From Galdieria partita (Eukaryota > Rhodophyta > Bangiophyceae > Galdieriales > Galdieriaceae): DNA of 64,000 nucleotides. Shown one piece after another: positions 44,945 to 58,700 of the stretch (position 1 is the stretch's first letter; every line of letters begins with the position of its first letter). The translations under genes were made by a program, and so were the position numbers. The DNA is taken from NCBI GenBank assembly GCA_025991245.1, contig BQMJ01000008.1:248001-312000 (forward strand), read 5' to 3'. The notes below the pieces were generated by a model, which was not told where the DNA came from, did not search any database, and saw nothing but the letters and a program-made list of their open reading frames with translations.

Positions 44945-45665
44945 CATGAAGGACCGCTGATTCTCTATTGACATGGGGAGATTCGATACTTTCAATACGA
45001 ACAGTATTCATTCTGTAAACTCGCAACAACCACAACAAATCACCGAATCACACAACAATAATCCAATTGAGGGAATAATTTCAGTGCAACAAAAGTTCTT
45101 GAAGAAAGTTTAAGCTGTTCTATAAGAGTAGTGTATCGGCTACGTATGAGAGCTTATAGTATAGTCCTACTTGCAAGTGACTTTGTTGTTTTCCTGTGAC
45201 ATAGTTATGTGACTTCACAGTGGACAAATAACGGATTGACTCACTTCCAGAACATTGTGTAAATTCAACAAACACAACATATTTGGGAAACTTTGTCGTC
45301 TTGAGTAGATAGTCTGTTTGCTTGTTTCTTTTAGTGTGATAATAACTTTGGGTATAAAGTTTGCTTCTAATTTTGTTGTTGGCATTTTCAGTTCGGAGGA
45401 CTTTCTTCAGGTTCTACAAGTCGACTTTTTACCTCTCTTTGAATTCATTTGAGCAGTCAACGATTCATTTTGAACACTGGTTTCCACTCAACTTTCAGTA
45501 TCTGCTTTGTAGTCTCTAGTATTCTTGCGAAAATCAACTGTGTTTATTTCGAGAATAATGTCTTGATAGAAGGTTCCAAACTTGCACTGAGTTTTAGTAA
45601 CTGATCCAGTAAGGTCTGTTATGAGTCAGCGTTATTTGATTGGGTGTTGTTTGAAAGTAGTTTTA

Positions 45666-45881
45666 TTAGGGAATTGTTATATAGAATCTTGTGAAATAGG
45701 GTTGAAACTCCGCTTTGAAGATATTTTGCAGTGATCCAAGCAGATTCTCATCTATGTCTTGTGTTTGTTGAATAGTTTGCAATGTCCATATGTCAGACTT
45801 TTGTCTATTGAGAGACTCTTGTGAAAGTGAAAAAGACGAACTATAGTTGACTATGCCTGATTTTTGAACAGTCAATGACAC
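45666..45881. repeat. Diverged dispersed repeat, copy C
   Basis: Read on the minus strand, this segment shares a CTCAATAGACAAAA start and a following GAGAATCTGCTTGGATCACT-like block with the 55.55-55.76 kb segment, in the same order and spacing. Similarity is by eye and moderate. It is probably an old copy of the family whose better pair is at 53.2-53.7 and 55.3-55.8 kb. Confidence 0.4.
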
Positions 45882-48011
45882 TGCATGTCTTCATCAACCC
45901 TATTTCTCTATTACAAATTTAGTTGAGATCTGGAATCCAATTGCTAGTAAACCTAATTCTTGCTGTGACTTGTTTCGAGGCAACTGATGAAATGAAGTTT
46001 CTACTCAAAACTTACAGCCCAAGTCTAACTGTGAATGCTGGAGTAATCACAACAGAGATACGAAAATGTAAAATGATGACAAGTAAGCCTTGCGTTGATT
46101 ATAATGACTGATTGATTGAGTGGGACAACTTTCAATGGTTCATTTTTAAATGACTATCAAGTTGAATGCAATCATTTTGTCCCGATTCATGATCAATCGA
46201 TATTCCATGATTTCATTACAACTTTGCAAATCTTCTCTAGGAAGACGTGCGTATCTTTCTTCTTGAAAAATAAGGTCAATATCCTCTTGGAGCATTCATT
46301 CAATCGAACAACAGTTATAGCTGCAATTTATGTTTACCTTATGACTTGATAGAATACTCTACATTCCTTCTTGGACTAAATTATATCTTACTTTCTACAT
46401 TTTCTTCTTGGGTTTATGAGTTGAATGAAACGAAACTACAAGTTGATAGTTCCAGAGTGTTCAATCAGTCCTAGCTCCATCACAATGTGATTGGATGGAA
46501 GAAGAATCCTTGGAGATTGTGATTGAAGTTGGATTGCCAAGATTTTGAGGCTCAACTCAGTTTATTAGAAGTTGTTATAGAAGTTTTATTATCCATTTGC
46601 GTTTTATTTTGTGTTGTAACATTCAAATCAGCCACGACCAGCCCTCAACCGTGAGTTCCAATAGTTTCTGGTTTCTATTTCGATATATCAATATTGATTA
46701 TCCCTGTGACGTGTATTTTAAAAACAACTCTTGCTGCTTGTTTCTGGTCTTCACTGCAAATTATCTGTCCACGTTGTTGAGTACAGAGTCAACTTGAAAG
46801 ATTGCAAGCTTTTCGTCCATTAAGGACATGGCCCACTAAGGTGTTCTTTTGGTTTTATGAAGAGGACAAATTATAAAGCAGAATTCTCACAAGAAACACA
46901 AAGCAGTCCTAAATAGCAACAGTTGAGTATGTCAAGAAAAGAATACCACAATTTGACGAATAAATAAGGTCACTCGAAAATATGGGCAAGCTTAAACTCA
47001 GAAAATCAAAGTAAAATTCTCTATATTTGAAAAAGTAGAACAATGACTGAATGTACATTTCATCGCAGCAGTTACTCGAGGAGAGACATAAAGAGAAATT
47101 TCTTGACCGGTGCTTATCAATCTATGATGAACATTATCATTTTCCATAGAACTGAAAAAGGATAATTTTGGAATGTCAATTCAACCGAAAGCACTCAAGT
47201 AACAAACTATTCATGCAGTTCAAGAAAAAAGCTCGTGAAGAATAGCAAGAAAGTAACTTTTATGCTAGCTTTCAGAATTCTCTTTGTGTGAATTCGAGTC
47301 CAACTTGTACGATCTTTCATTCTCCAAATGGTATTCTAAATGAAACGATAAAGACAATTTTAATGGAGTAACATAAACAATACTCATGCACTGTCGCCAA
47401 TGAATACCTTTGGAATCCAATAGACGAAAATCTACAATCCTTCCAGAATCATCTTCTTCTAACGTAATAGTGAATTCCTGATTCAAAAAGAAGCAAAATA
47501 TGCTTAGTAATTGACAATTGCCTGTTGCTTCGCTCTGTATTAACTTATCGCGACTGATCCTCTTACTTCTTCTTTGCAGAAACTTGGAACGCTTTGTTCA
47601 TTTTTGCTCACTCTTTGTACTACTAGTTCATGAATTAGCCGATTCTGAGAAACTGAATAAAACTTTCTTGAAAGAAGGTGGTAAAAAGGAGTTTTCAATA
47701 GTAGCAGAGTAACGATTATGGTTGTAAAATGAAGATATAGATACTTGAAAAAAGTATATATGCCACTGAGAATTCACAATATGCACAAAAATATAGTCAA
47801 ATCGAGGATATCGCTCTGTCGGCAATATTTAACAGGAATGAGTAAACTTTTTCATGGGAGGATCAAATTCATCTCCAACCAACCGAGCCAAACAGTGACA
47901 AGATAAACTCAAGTTCCTATAAGGTTTGCTATCGGAAAGGATCGTCACTTTTTCCACATTACTGACAAACCATAGAAAGAATCATTCTTCAAAAGTTTGA
48001 CTCTTTATTCT

Positions 48012-49471
48012 CTATCCATTTCGATAACGTTCAGCAAGTTCAGCCAAGTACTTCTCAGAAGCATATCTTTCACGGAAAGAGGATAACAAGATGTCACGTG
48101 CAACGCTATTATAAAAGCGTAAGTAGATGCGATCCACTACAACTAATAAACCTCGACTTATATATGCTCCGTCTGCAATAGTAATGTTGGGTTTAGTTCT
48201 ATCCATGAATAGCTTATAAAGCATAGAATCAAAATCGCTCTTTTCTTCTTCAGACCTAAGTCCATCGAGATAGTCATTATGCTTTCTTATCATTTCACAA
48301 TACACTTTTGCGGTGAATTCAACCCTCAAATCTTCAAAACTAGCATCAGGATGATCGTTGGCCAGAGCTACCATTTTAGCTATCATTCTAGGCACCAACC
48401 CAGTAACTTCGACCACTTCATCTGAATTTTCACGAAGAATAGAGGGATAATCAGGTAAATCTTCCCACAAGTCAAATTCTTTGAAACTTAGCGGCTCCAA
48501 ATAGTGTTTGACATCTTCATAACCACTACGCAAATTATCTTCAAATTGATGATGCTGTGAACCTGCAAGAAGAACTCCACAATAAGGCTATTCAAGTAAA
48601 TGAAAAAGTCATTATAAAACAAGAGAGAACCATGACTTACTGTATTCATTACTTCAAACTCAGTGTAAAACTGGAAGAAATCCGGCCATCTATTTATATT
48701 ACGACCAAACTCGCTCCACAACGCATTATGTTCATCTACAATCAACATATTACGTGGTGCAAGCAGCATCATAATATCTCGAATTTCTGAAGCCAGAGAT
48801 ACGTCTTTCTCTTTCATAGCAAAATAAATGACACTTTTAAGAGGAGCACCTCTTAAAGAACGATACCAAGATGACTCTAAACTGGGCATTTCTTCTAGAA
48901 TGTCTGCATTCATAAAAAGCAACATTTTCAAGTAGAGAGAAACCATTTGAGAGATGTTGCTAATGTTCTTCAACCACGCCGCTGCGTTTCCAATATACTG
49001 CAGGGGAATCCTGCAATGTCTTGAAAACACAGCGGCCATATAGAGCTCTACGCTCTTTCCTAGACCACTAGCTGCAGAAACTATTATCTGCTGGGGTGGA
49101 AGAATGCAACCTTCTGCATTAAGACTTTCAATGTGTCTATTCCACCTCTTGATAAACTCTCGTCTCAGAAAGATTCTAGAGAATTTCCCAGCTCTTTTTT
49201 CCACCGGGAAATCTTTGGGAAACTTCTTGGGAACAAGAAACTGTGCTATGTCACTAAACGTTTCTTTCCCAACTTCAAATACTTTTCCTCCAACTTGTAC
49301 CTTCTCTCCAATTACTGAGGCAACAGATATGAGTTCACATTCTTGCTCAAGATCAGGCAAGTTTGTCAGCCATACATTGCTAAACCTTTCGTCAATTTTT
49401 AGACCATCTTGAAATATTTCTTCGTATTTAACAGAGTCTCCGGACATATCTAAAGAAGTTTCACTAGTCAT
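48012..49471 (-). CDS. P-loop ATPase resembling Crinkler/RHS-type (CR) NTPases
   Basis: Two exons, about 450 aa: 49471 to about 48640, then about 48554-48012, with an acceptor after TTCACAG that keeps phase (junction VMNT/HHQFEDNLRSG). Walker A is SAASGLGKS (first Gly replaced by Ala) and Walker B is MLIVDEHNALW. After it come a sensor-like HHQFEDNLRSGYED and the strip YLEPLSFKEFDLWEDLP, then a helical tail. This order (P-loop, DEHN box, then an exposed PLSxxEF strip) is what I recall for the NTPase of Crinkler/RHS proteins, effector-type or transposon-associated in many eukaryotes. Mitochondrial DAP3/mS29 has a similar AWLKN and NALW pattern and is the main alternative, but there is no presequence. 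It stands alone in repeat-rich, gene-poor DNA. Confidence 0.6.
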
Positions 49472-51439
49472 CCTTTGAGACGGCTAGCCAAACAATCAAC
49501 AACCCAAAAACAAATTGTGCAATACAGTTGTAGAAATTTTACAATATATGGTGCTGTATATAATTCCAAACAATACGTAACACTTTGGAATTCAAACAAG
49601 AAATCTAGTATTTCTTTGTTTCCTATGGAACATTGAGATAGAGCTGCCTACAGAAAGAATATTTGAAGTGATTTCAACCTTGAGAAAAATATTTTATGAA
49701 AGCATAATTTCTTTCAATGACTTGAAAGATCAACTAAAATCAACAGTGCATTCGTTTAGATAAATCTGGATACTATGACAGTTGTTTTCAACTCTTCCTG
49801 TTTCAGTTGTTCCACTCTTTGTGTCTCTTATCTACGAAACAGACTATGTGGAACTCCACTGGATTAGAAAAGCTCAATTTTCTACAGAATAATCTTCACA
49901 GTGGCAGCTATCAAAGATTACTTTTCAATATAGACAAGAGAGAGATTCAATTCAACTAGATTTTTCCTTTCAAGACTGACAATTTGTCTTATCTAATCGC
50001 ATATTTTTGACTATGTGGGAACGATAAACACAAATTACATCAATTGCGCAAAGTGACATCGTGTAAAGACTATGGTTTAGTTCGAAATTTTATATCACTT
50101 TATGAAAGAGGCAATGGAACATACCAATTTATCAGAACTTGCAACTTTCGTTACTTGCTGCAAGAGAAATGTCTCACTCGAAAGTTATCGCTAGTATGAT
50201 GTTCATTATTCTGAGCTATGAGGATGAGTATTGAAACATTTACTTTTCCTCCTTTGGGAACCCAAGTTTCAAGTTTGAACAAGTAGATTTGGCTTTATGT
50301 TTTGAAATATTTTTGGACACCGTCACAATTTTTGTTCTGTCAAGACAGCGAAGTTTTTACCAAGATTGTTTTGATCTTATGTTTTCAGAGTAACTCTGAG
50401 ATGATGAGAATGAAATAAAAGCCGAGTTGGTAACTCGAAATCTTGTTTTTTGTGTCTTGCTAAAGTACTTTGTATACTTTAAAAGTACCTCATTGAGTTG
50501 CTGTTGCTTTCTTCTCTTGTAAAATTCTACAAGACTTTGCCTAGAGCAAACAAGATTTTTCTTTTGAAGCAACGACTGTACAACTCATTTAGATATTATC
50601 TATTCTTGGAATCCTTTCAGGATGGTCGGTTGTTGACTGCTGAATTTTGCGAGACTATATACTATCGTTGACTTTGCTAAAGTCACCGTCTGCTTCAAAG
50701 TATACCTTCCAGAAAATCTCGGTCAAAGTTGCTAGTACTAGTTACCGTCCATATGTCTAGGAATTCTTGATACCTGTTTCACAGAATTGAAACACATTGT
50801 AGAGTTTTACCATTACATTCAACAACACAAGGATTGATTCATATTCCTCCCTAACGTCTTCTATGATAGCGTTGCGACTATACATCAACCCATTCTACGG
50901 TATGGGACAAACTTCCTTCTTGACAACTGTAATCAGCACTCTTTTGGAGTCCTTATTTCACCCAACCACAAGTATAGATGGAATTGTTGAAAACGTTTGA
51001 TTCACAAAACGTTAACCAAGTGTTTACAATTCAAACAATTTGGTCCTAACCATCTTACAACTCAACGTTCTGCTTGGGCTTGTGAGGTGAAAGGACAACT
51101 CCTTGTCAACAACAAGTCGAATCCAATGCTACCAAATCTCCAGTTGCTTTCTCGTTACTTTCACTTGGTTAAGAAATCTGAATTATCGAGTACAACAGTG
51201 AGTCTGATTCAACTCAATGGCTGAATTTGTACTGACAGTCTGTAAACGAATTCCAATGATACAATTCCCTAACACAAAAAGAATAGAGCTTCAACAGTCT
51301 TTTAACTCTCTATTCAAGGTTCTTTTGGAAATTTCTCTACGAGAATACAAGAAACGACATAGTTTGTACCTTTTAAAGGCACCCTTTCATACCACCTCCT
51401 TTCTAAGCTCTTCCAAACGTTCTTTCATTAGAATTTATT

Positions 51440-51540
51440 GGTTGAGAACAGGAGCTGAATAGTTGTTTTATGCAACCCGCTTCAAAGTGGATAAACTCTG
51501 TCTATGAAAACTTTTTTGAGTTTCAACGAGAAACGTCTTG
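51440..51540 (+). repeat. Short diverged repeat shared with 55.15-55.23 kb
   Basis: The piece with CGCTTCAAAGTGGATAAA followed by a TATGAAAA block resembles TGCTTTGAAGTGGATAAA plus TATGAAAA at about 55170-55220. Short, but two blocks occur in the same order and spacing. Confidence 0.35.
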
Positions 51541-52529
51541 AGAATAGACTAGAGAGTTTTTTTTTTTTTGGGTATTGTTTAAACCTGGGTTATTTTGGTC
51601 GTAACTTTGTAGCCACTAGGTTTGAACCTTGTGGTTGATTTCTCAACGTCAGAGTTCAAAAGAGATTTATCTGCAGAAACATTGTCAAGGGAGAGGTTGA
51701 TTATGATCGTACAAGGGAGGTTGTTTGGAAATAACTAACATAGCTTTGCGAATTCTTGGTTCTTAGATAAAAGCAGTGTAAAAGAGGATAATTTTGTAGG
51801 AGTAGTCGTAATCTTATCGGTACCTTTTGACCTGAACGAGTTCTATATACATAGTGACGGAAAAGTTTATTTTCTTAAGATCAGCAAAACCATAAATTGA
51901 ACCAAATTGATCATTTGGTAAATAAGAAAACAAGATTGTCCAAGAATATATCAAACTTAGAGAACATATCCATGTTTAAAGCTGCTTTGGAAGATAGTTT
52001 GAATCCGAATTTGAAAACACAATTCTTTGAGTTTGGTCAATTACACTTGCTCTATCTTTTCATTTCAGCTGTTTTATCGATATTCATTATATGTATAGAT
52101 TGTTTGCAAAGAAATGAACATAGTAAAAGAAAGATGACTCGTTCAAGTAGATACTACTCAAAAATTATTGACTTGAATTATTCTGTTGATTGATAAAATT
52201 TATTCAAAAGATCAAGAATTCTAAAGAAAGTTGTTGGTTTTTAGGACTTTGTATACTCAAAAGACAATCAATCAACCGTTTCCTTTCATTCTACTTCACG
52301 TGTCAGTAACACTCTTCTCGTCTTAAGACTCTTTCTGGTAAAAATTTGAAGCTTTGGCAATATATAAGAGAGTATGGAACAGAAAGAGAATAGATTCATT
52401 TTTATTCCTCGAATAGTGAAAAGTTGCAAAAAGTAACAACAAAAAAAGGGCCGAGAAGTTGCATAATAGAGATAATCATACTATACAAGGAGAAGCCACT
52501 TAATTCAATTATTTTTAAAAAATAAAAAT

Positions 52530-52660
52530 TGAACAAGACAGTTATTTCATAAGAGTACATATTGAGAAGCCGACAAAGTGATTCTAAGTTTAGCCCTGTT
52601 GAGAATAGATAAAAAAAGACTCAAAGTTTCAACCAAAACACAAAGTTCATTTTTGGACAA
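52530..52660 (+). repeat. Diverged repeat (family R3), copy 1
   Basis: About 130 bp matches 61000-61110 in order: ATAAGAGT, a GAGAAGCCGACAAAG-like block, TTGAGAATAGATA and CAAAACACAAAG. The two copies are 8.5 kb apart in the same orientation and differ at roughly a quarter to a third of positions by eye. Confidence 0.6.
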
Positions 52661-53220
52661 TTCAAGAAGACTACCAGTGTAATAGCCATCATAATCTTCA
52701 TCATAGCCATTTTAGTGTCATCAACTGGAAATAATTATAGTATACTTGGAGCTTACAGAAGTGATTCAACTCGAATGAATTTAGCAAACGACAATTTAAA
52801 ACGTTTTTCTGTGTAAAATGGATTCGAAACATCCTTATAAAGAAGAATTGGGTTTCGACTCAAATTCGTCTGACAGAATTGCCTAAATGGATACAAATAT
52901 AGTAGAACTGTAACCATAGACAGATGAGTTTTGAATCACAAGAACAATTCAAGTATAGAATAGAAGCATAAAAGAAGCTAAAAATTTACTCAATTCATTT
53001 TGTTGGAGAGTAGCATTGTGATTTGTAAAGATTCAAGATTTAGTGAACAAAGTAAAATAATTCCGCTTCAATGAAATGATACTGCCTCAAAGCAAACGAT
53101 AAATTTCTTCAAAGATGCCTAAAGCGTCAAACAGTGGGTTCCAACGTGAAACTCTTCGAGACCAAACTTTGCCATCCAAGAACTGCTATTATTGGTCGTA
53201 AACTTTCAAAGACTTGAAAC

Positions 53221-53670
53221 TTGAGTTCCATAAAGCTTGAAAAATACTTGTCTTTAGTCCAAGTTCACGTTGAACGTACCTCAACTTGGATCCTTGTTGA
53301 AAACTGTTGCTCTTTATTTTCTGGTAAGTTTAAAGGCGTTTTTTACTATGTAGAGTGCTATAAAAAGAAAAGTCGGCGTAAAAAGCTCCCAATTATTTTC
53401 AAGTTTGAACCCCTGTTCCCTTTATAGTCTTGTATTGTAACTTGGTTTTTCAAGTCCAAGTATACTACAAAGTAAAGTCTTGTGAATTACTGCTATGAAT
53501 CTTCTTTTGTGGCACACTCATCAAGGTCTTTTGTAGCACTCGAAGTATATTCTGTGTTGATTCTTGTGTTTTTCAAACAACCAGTTCCTTTATTTGTCGG
53601 TTTATGACCATTTCGAGTCTCACCCAACTGGAGAGGAGAGAGGAGCGAATTGCTTTGGTTGGAATAGACG
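53221..53670 (+). repeat. Diverged dispersed repeat (family R1), copy A
   Basis: Blocks shared with copy B in the same order: TCCAAGTTCACGTTGA, a CTTTATTTTCTGG block, GTAACTTGGTTTTTCAAG, and the piece ending CGAAGTATATTCTG. Similarity over about 450 bp is moderate. Neither copy has a conserved open frame, so the unit looks non-coding or long decayed. Confidence 0.6.
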
Positions 53671-55329
53671 AGGTGCTGATGGCAGCTTTCAACCTTACGT
53701 TGACCTACTTGAAGAAATCACGAAAGTTGTAATATATGAGCTAGTTGACTGGGAATTAGATAAAGCTTTATGACTGTTTGAGTGCTTGACCAGTTGATAT
53801 GTTTCAAAATTGTACAACCTATCCAACTTTGAGATTTGTCACTGCTTTTTAGAATATATGTAGGAACTAGCTAACTTTGAAATTTTTTTTATGAGAGCAG
53901 AGTTTTAATAGAACTTTTGTAGATGCGTCTGTGTTGTTTATCCAAGAAACTCTGAGGGAACTAGAGAGTGAGTTCCGGTACTAGCTTCATAGCGTGTTCA
54001 AGTACTCTGGGTATGGTTGAAAAATTTAGGAGTTGCTGCTTTCTTTCCTTTTTGCTCTTTGTTTTATGGTTTTACTAGCACAGACAAATTGTTGTCTTGG
54101 GAAGCCACCCTTGACAACTTGGTTATGTTTTTTCAAGTTTGGACTGCTCTAGTGTTTCTAGAATTTTCCGTGGTAGATTGTTGAGTTTTGTGAAACATAG
54201 ACTGTCTGAAACTTTGCGCTGTTTTAGATGTATGGGAGGAAGTGTGCCGAGGATCTGTGTTGGTGACTGTTGTTGTCAAGGGACAAGCAAGGCAAGGATC
54301 TTGCAACGACACTTATTATGTGAGTCGTGACGCTATGCTATATGAACAGTTTTCATATATAGCTTTTATACAAAATAGAAAGAGTCAACAACTGATTCTT
54401 TATTTTCGCAATTGAATTATACAAAAATAGAATATGCGACACTTGGTCTATGTATTCAAGCTGATTGAGAAACTTGACTGGATTCTTTATCAACATATTT
54501 GTAGGCAAAATTCAAATTATATACAAGTGTCACTTCCAATGTGTACTTAAACGTTTTGTTGATAATTGAAATACTCGACCAGAGTGTATAAACTCTGATC
54601 TGCACAAGTCTAAAAAGTCCTTGATACTGGTAACACAACACTCACAGTCCTCCAAAATGCAAACAGTTCAGCTAGACATTGATCAGCACAAGTGTTCACT
54701 CTACTTGCCGAAATTTCTCTATGACAACTTGGCGACTGCACACCCACTCGTTCCAAGTCGTGGGAAATACGCCCTTCTTCTTGAAAGTGGCAGATAATAC
54801 TTTCTTGAAATGATTCCTATCAAATAGAGCTCAATGTTCTCCAAATCAACTTGAAACCAGTAAATCTCCATAGTAAGTAACAAAGGTGAGTTTATCTCAC
54901 TACACTGACGGTTTTTTCTCTCGCAGGTATGCCGACACTCATTCTAACACAACGGTTCTCTTCAAATAGTGCAACGTTAGAGAATCAATAGTATTCTAGG
55001 TAAAACTTTGAGTGGAAGGTTCCCTTGGAAAGTTTTCACTAGGTACATATGAAACTATATAGCGTGTGCACTTTTGACGGTACTCGAAGAGCTCTTCAAC
55101 GTCACTTTGCCCAATCTCTCTTTTGTGATTGTTTTGTTTGGTTAACTGTGGCTGTAGTTTGCTTTGTTACCACCTGCTTTGAAGTGGATAAAATTGTTCC
55201 TTTTTATGAAAATATAAGTAGTGAATTTAGAGGAGAATTTTTTAGTACGAAAAAAACTTTGAAGTTTTATGACTTTGCACTTTTTGAAATCCAGCCAAGG
55301 CCCAGTTTGGTTTGTTCGTTACCGGTCAA

Positions 55330-55790
55330 CAACTTGGCTTGAACCTCAAAGTCGCTTCCAAGTTCATGTCGAGTGCAACGTTGGTTCTGTTCGAGAGTTG
55401 TTGATCCTTTGTTTTCGGTCTGTTTGAAGACATTGACCCTACGGAGTACTGAGGAACCAGTCGACACAAAGGTTCCAAATAGTTTTTGGCCTTGAATCCT
55501 TGTCCCACTCTAGTCTTCCAATGTAACTTGGTTTTTCCAAGTGAATTGTACTACTAATTGTTGTCCTGTGAACAACAGATGAGGACTCTCTCTTGTGGAA
55601 CCATTACCAAGATCGTTTGTAACGATCGGAGTATATTCTGAGATGAGTCTCTTTGGTTCTTCACAAAAACGATTCTCGTCATTGTCAGTTTTTGTCTATT
55701 GAGAGTCCATTTTCCAAGTGGAGTGGTGAGAGTGGCTCGTGGCAACTGAACTGCGCAGTGCAACTTTGAGCTCCTCTTTCAAGAATCGAA
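55330..55790 (+). repeat. Diverged dispersed repeat (family R1), copy B
   Basis: Counterpart of copy A about 2.1 kb downstream in the same orientation: TCCAAGTTCATGTCGA, a CTTTGTTTTCGG block, GTAACTTGGTTTTTCCAAG and CGGAGTATATTCTG. The 3' part also resembles 45.65-45.88 kb. Confidence 0.6.
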
Positions 55791-58700
55791 GTGAACAGAG
55801 TTTGTACACCCACTTTGAAGCATCTTTACGTCGTTGTTTGCTAATCTTACTTGACGAGGTCACTTGAAGGATGCAAAAGTGCCCAAGACCACACGTTACA
55901 TATGTTCAAACTCAAGACTTGGGAGAAAACGACACTGTTTTAGAAAGGATACTGTTTGAATAGTATCCTTGTTGGCAGTTCAATATCTCTGTCTTTCTTG
56001 TGGGAAAGCGCAATCAGTTATATAAGACACAACTACTATCAATCATAATCAGTAAGGCTGAGAAGCACAAAGTATACAAACTGACAACTCGAGACGAATT
56101 CATAAAGTCATTGTTCAGCGGTCTGCATTTTAAACAGCGATTCTTTTGGCAGATTGAATTTTTTCGACTGAGCAACATTCCTATATATGCACAAGATATT
56201 CCAGGATCTTCCTAGGCTACCAAGCAAAATGGAGCGAGAAATCAATATTTTATTTTTGATACCCTTTTTGTACTTGAGCGATCGATCTTCATACTGTTGG
56301 AAGCCATTGCTAAAATTTTACTCACGTAGAAATGTAGCGTCCGTGAGTGAATATACGCTGAATTTCGTGATTAGTTACATATACAAGAAGAACTCTAACC
56401 AACAATTGGTTTGTCATAATGTAAATGTCTGAATGGCAATGTATTGCTCTATTCAATTGATAATAAAAAAATACACATGACACTACTTTCCGTTATTGAC
56501 AAATTGCCGCATCATTTATACGGAAGCAAGAAAAACTTTTAGCCAACAAAATAAGACAAACATTATCAACTGCAATATGCAGTACAACAAAGTACTCATT
56601 GTAAAAGGAAAATACTATTGATAAATAGCAAAGAAATTGAATTTCGGCAATTTGCATATATTTTAATCCAATCCAGGAGGGGAGACAAACGCAACGTTAG
56701 CCACTATCAGTCACAAAAGTGTCAACAGAGAGGCTCCAAAGAATCGACACAAATTCTTAAAACATGATAAAGACTAGAATTGACCATTCAAGTTTTGCCA
56801 ATCAATCCATCGGAATTATTCATGGTTGACAGAGCAGTGTCCAATGCAGTATAGCTATCACCCAACGACCAAAAAAGTAAATTCTCATATCGTTCAATAA
56901 GAAAAAAACATAGTTTGTGAAGAACAACTACAAACAGCTGCTTGTGAGACCAGAGTTCAAATGAAAAGTTTCAAGCAACCCAGTATCAATTAAAACAATA
57001 AATAGAGATGCAAGACAAGTGATATGAGAAGCTTTCATTGTGTTGAAAATATGTGTCACAGAAACTTATTGAAGAAAACATGTACTTGTGAGAGTTTCCC
57101 ATAGAAAATTCATTTGAAAGGAGAAAAGGAAAATCAAAAATTTCTTGTAACAACAATGTCAGTTCAAAAGCAAACTACTCAGCCAAAACAAGGACAAACA
57201 GAATCAAATTGCTAAATTACAGGATATCTACGAGAAGAAAAAGTTTACGAAATTTTATTTGACCCAGTGGCGAATTAAAACAACTAGGAAAACATATAAA
57301 AACGGACCATACAAAAAGTTCGGAAAAAAATACATTAAAACTATAAAGTTGCTATGATGCACAATGCTGAAAGGATTTCCAATTACACTATGATGTGAAA
57401 GAGGAAAAAAATTAACAGAAAAACAACTGATATAGTACCTGAAAACTACATATTCAAAAACTATTTACACTCAATAAGAAGAGATGCAATTTTACAATGA
57501 AACCTCTGCTCTTTACAAGCAGCTAAATTAGAAACTAATGTCTATGGAAACAATTGTAGCAGTTTACAGATAGAATCTTGGTATTTGTTGTGCAATTGAA
57601 AAACTTGTTGCATTGTAGATTTTACTAGGCTGAATTAGAATCCAAGTTGGGTCCTTGGGAGATCCAGTAAGAAGTTATTTGAGTTCACATGAGGGTCCAT
57701 TGATTCATTTTCCTCTACTTTCCTCTATTGCCTTTTGGCTGTCATGGGCTGTGTTTTGTTCTACGTAGCCAATTCTCGACAAAATTCAAAAATTTTTCGA
57801 AATTTTTTTAAAGCAGATATTTGTGGAAAAAAAAGTTGTAGAAATTGGTTTGTATACACTAATTTGTGTTTTCTTGTTTCATATAAACTTTTTCACAAAT
57901 AGCCAAGAGTAAGCTCCAACTGTCTGAAAAGTGGCTAGAGTGCTATTTATTTGTAAATATAAAAACAAGTAGTAGTTGAAATCAACAGAAATGAGAGAGC
58001 AAAAGAAAAGAACTTACCAAGCTCTTCTTTTGTACTCCATTATCCTCTGGAGAAGTTGAGGAAAGACCAACGATTGATTCAAAATCTCTATGGTGCATTT
58101 TTGCATATATGACATAGTTGGAAATTCTTGAACCAGTTTGCAAGTACACTAGAATATTTACAAGTAGAGCTTCTTTTGCAACTTCGGAAGTGTCACAGCA
58201 TTTCAAGTTGAGCCGTTAACAGAGACTGCTAGTCTCAATCTTGCTCTTGCTCCCTATTAAAACGTAGAAATAAATATGTACTTCAGTAGAAGGCATTTAT
58301 TTAATTTCTATTCGCCAAGTACCGATTTAAACGCTAGATAAGTATGAAAAACAAAACGCATTGAAATTTCTTATGGTAATTATGGAAGAAATTGAATTTC
58401 GACTGGACTTCCCAAACAAAGAGTTTCAAATAGAAAATTCTAGAGAAAAGAGCTAAAAAGAAACCAAAATATTATGCAATGCATACTAAAAAACTAAAAA
58501 ATTATTTAAAGATAAGAAACCAAAGAAGAGCAAATTGATTGTAGAGAAAAAGAGTGAAAGTACAGTATGACCAGTAAGGAAAAATGCGACCCAGTCATAT
58601 AATCTTATAATAGTTATCGCGCAAAGTATTGACCAGGTAGAAATAAAGCAAGAAGAAAGAGGAAGAACAGCATACATGATGGAATATTAATGTTGTCATT

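Larger units (their letters stand above)
43251..48011. other. Gene-poor region, plus strand largely T-rich, with repeat-like piece
   Basis: 4.8 kb without a convincing gene. Candidate frames are short: 43796-44026, 44642-44944 (100 codons, basic start then FVPFVSFDFAEERSAKK; listed separately), 46116-46349 and 47265-47486. The 45.65-45.88 segment resembles segments near 53.5 and 55.6 kb. No RNA gene or transposon was recognised. Confidence 0.5.

Noticed and set aside
48012-49471. Mitochondrial ribosomal DAP3/mS29 as identity of the P-loop ATPase
   Set aside because: Similar AWLKN and NALW words exist, but there is no presequence, and the DEHN box with the PLSFKEF strip fits CR-type NTPases better. 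Not excluded.
50997-51462. Two overlapping 75-81-codon plus-strand frames
   Set aside because: They are short, lack motifs, and lie in repeat-bearing gene-poor DNA; no splice joins them convincingly.
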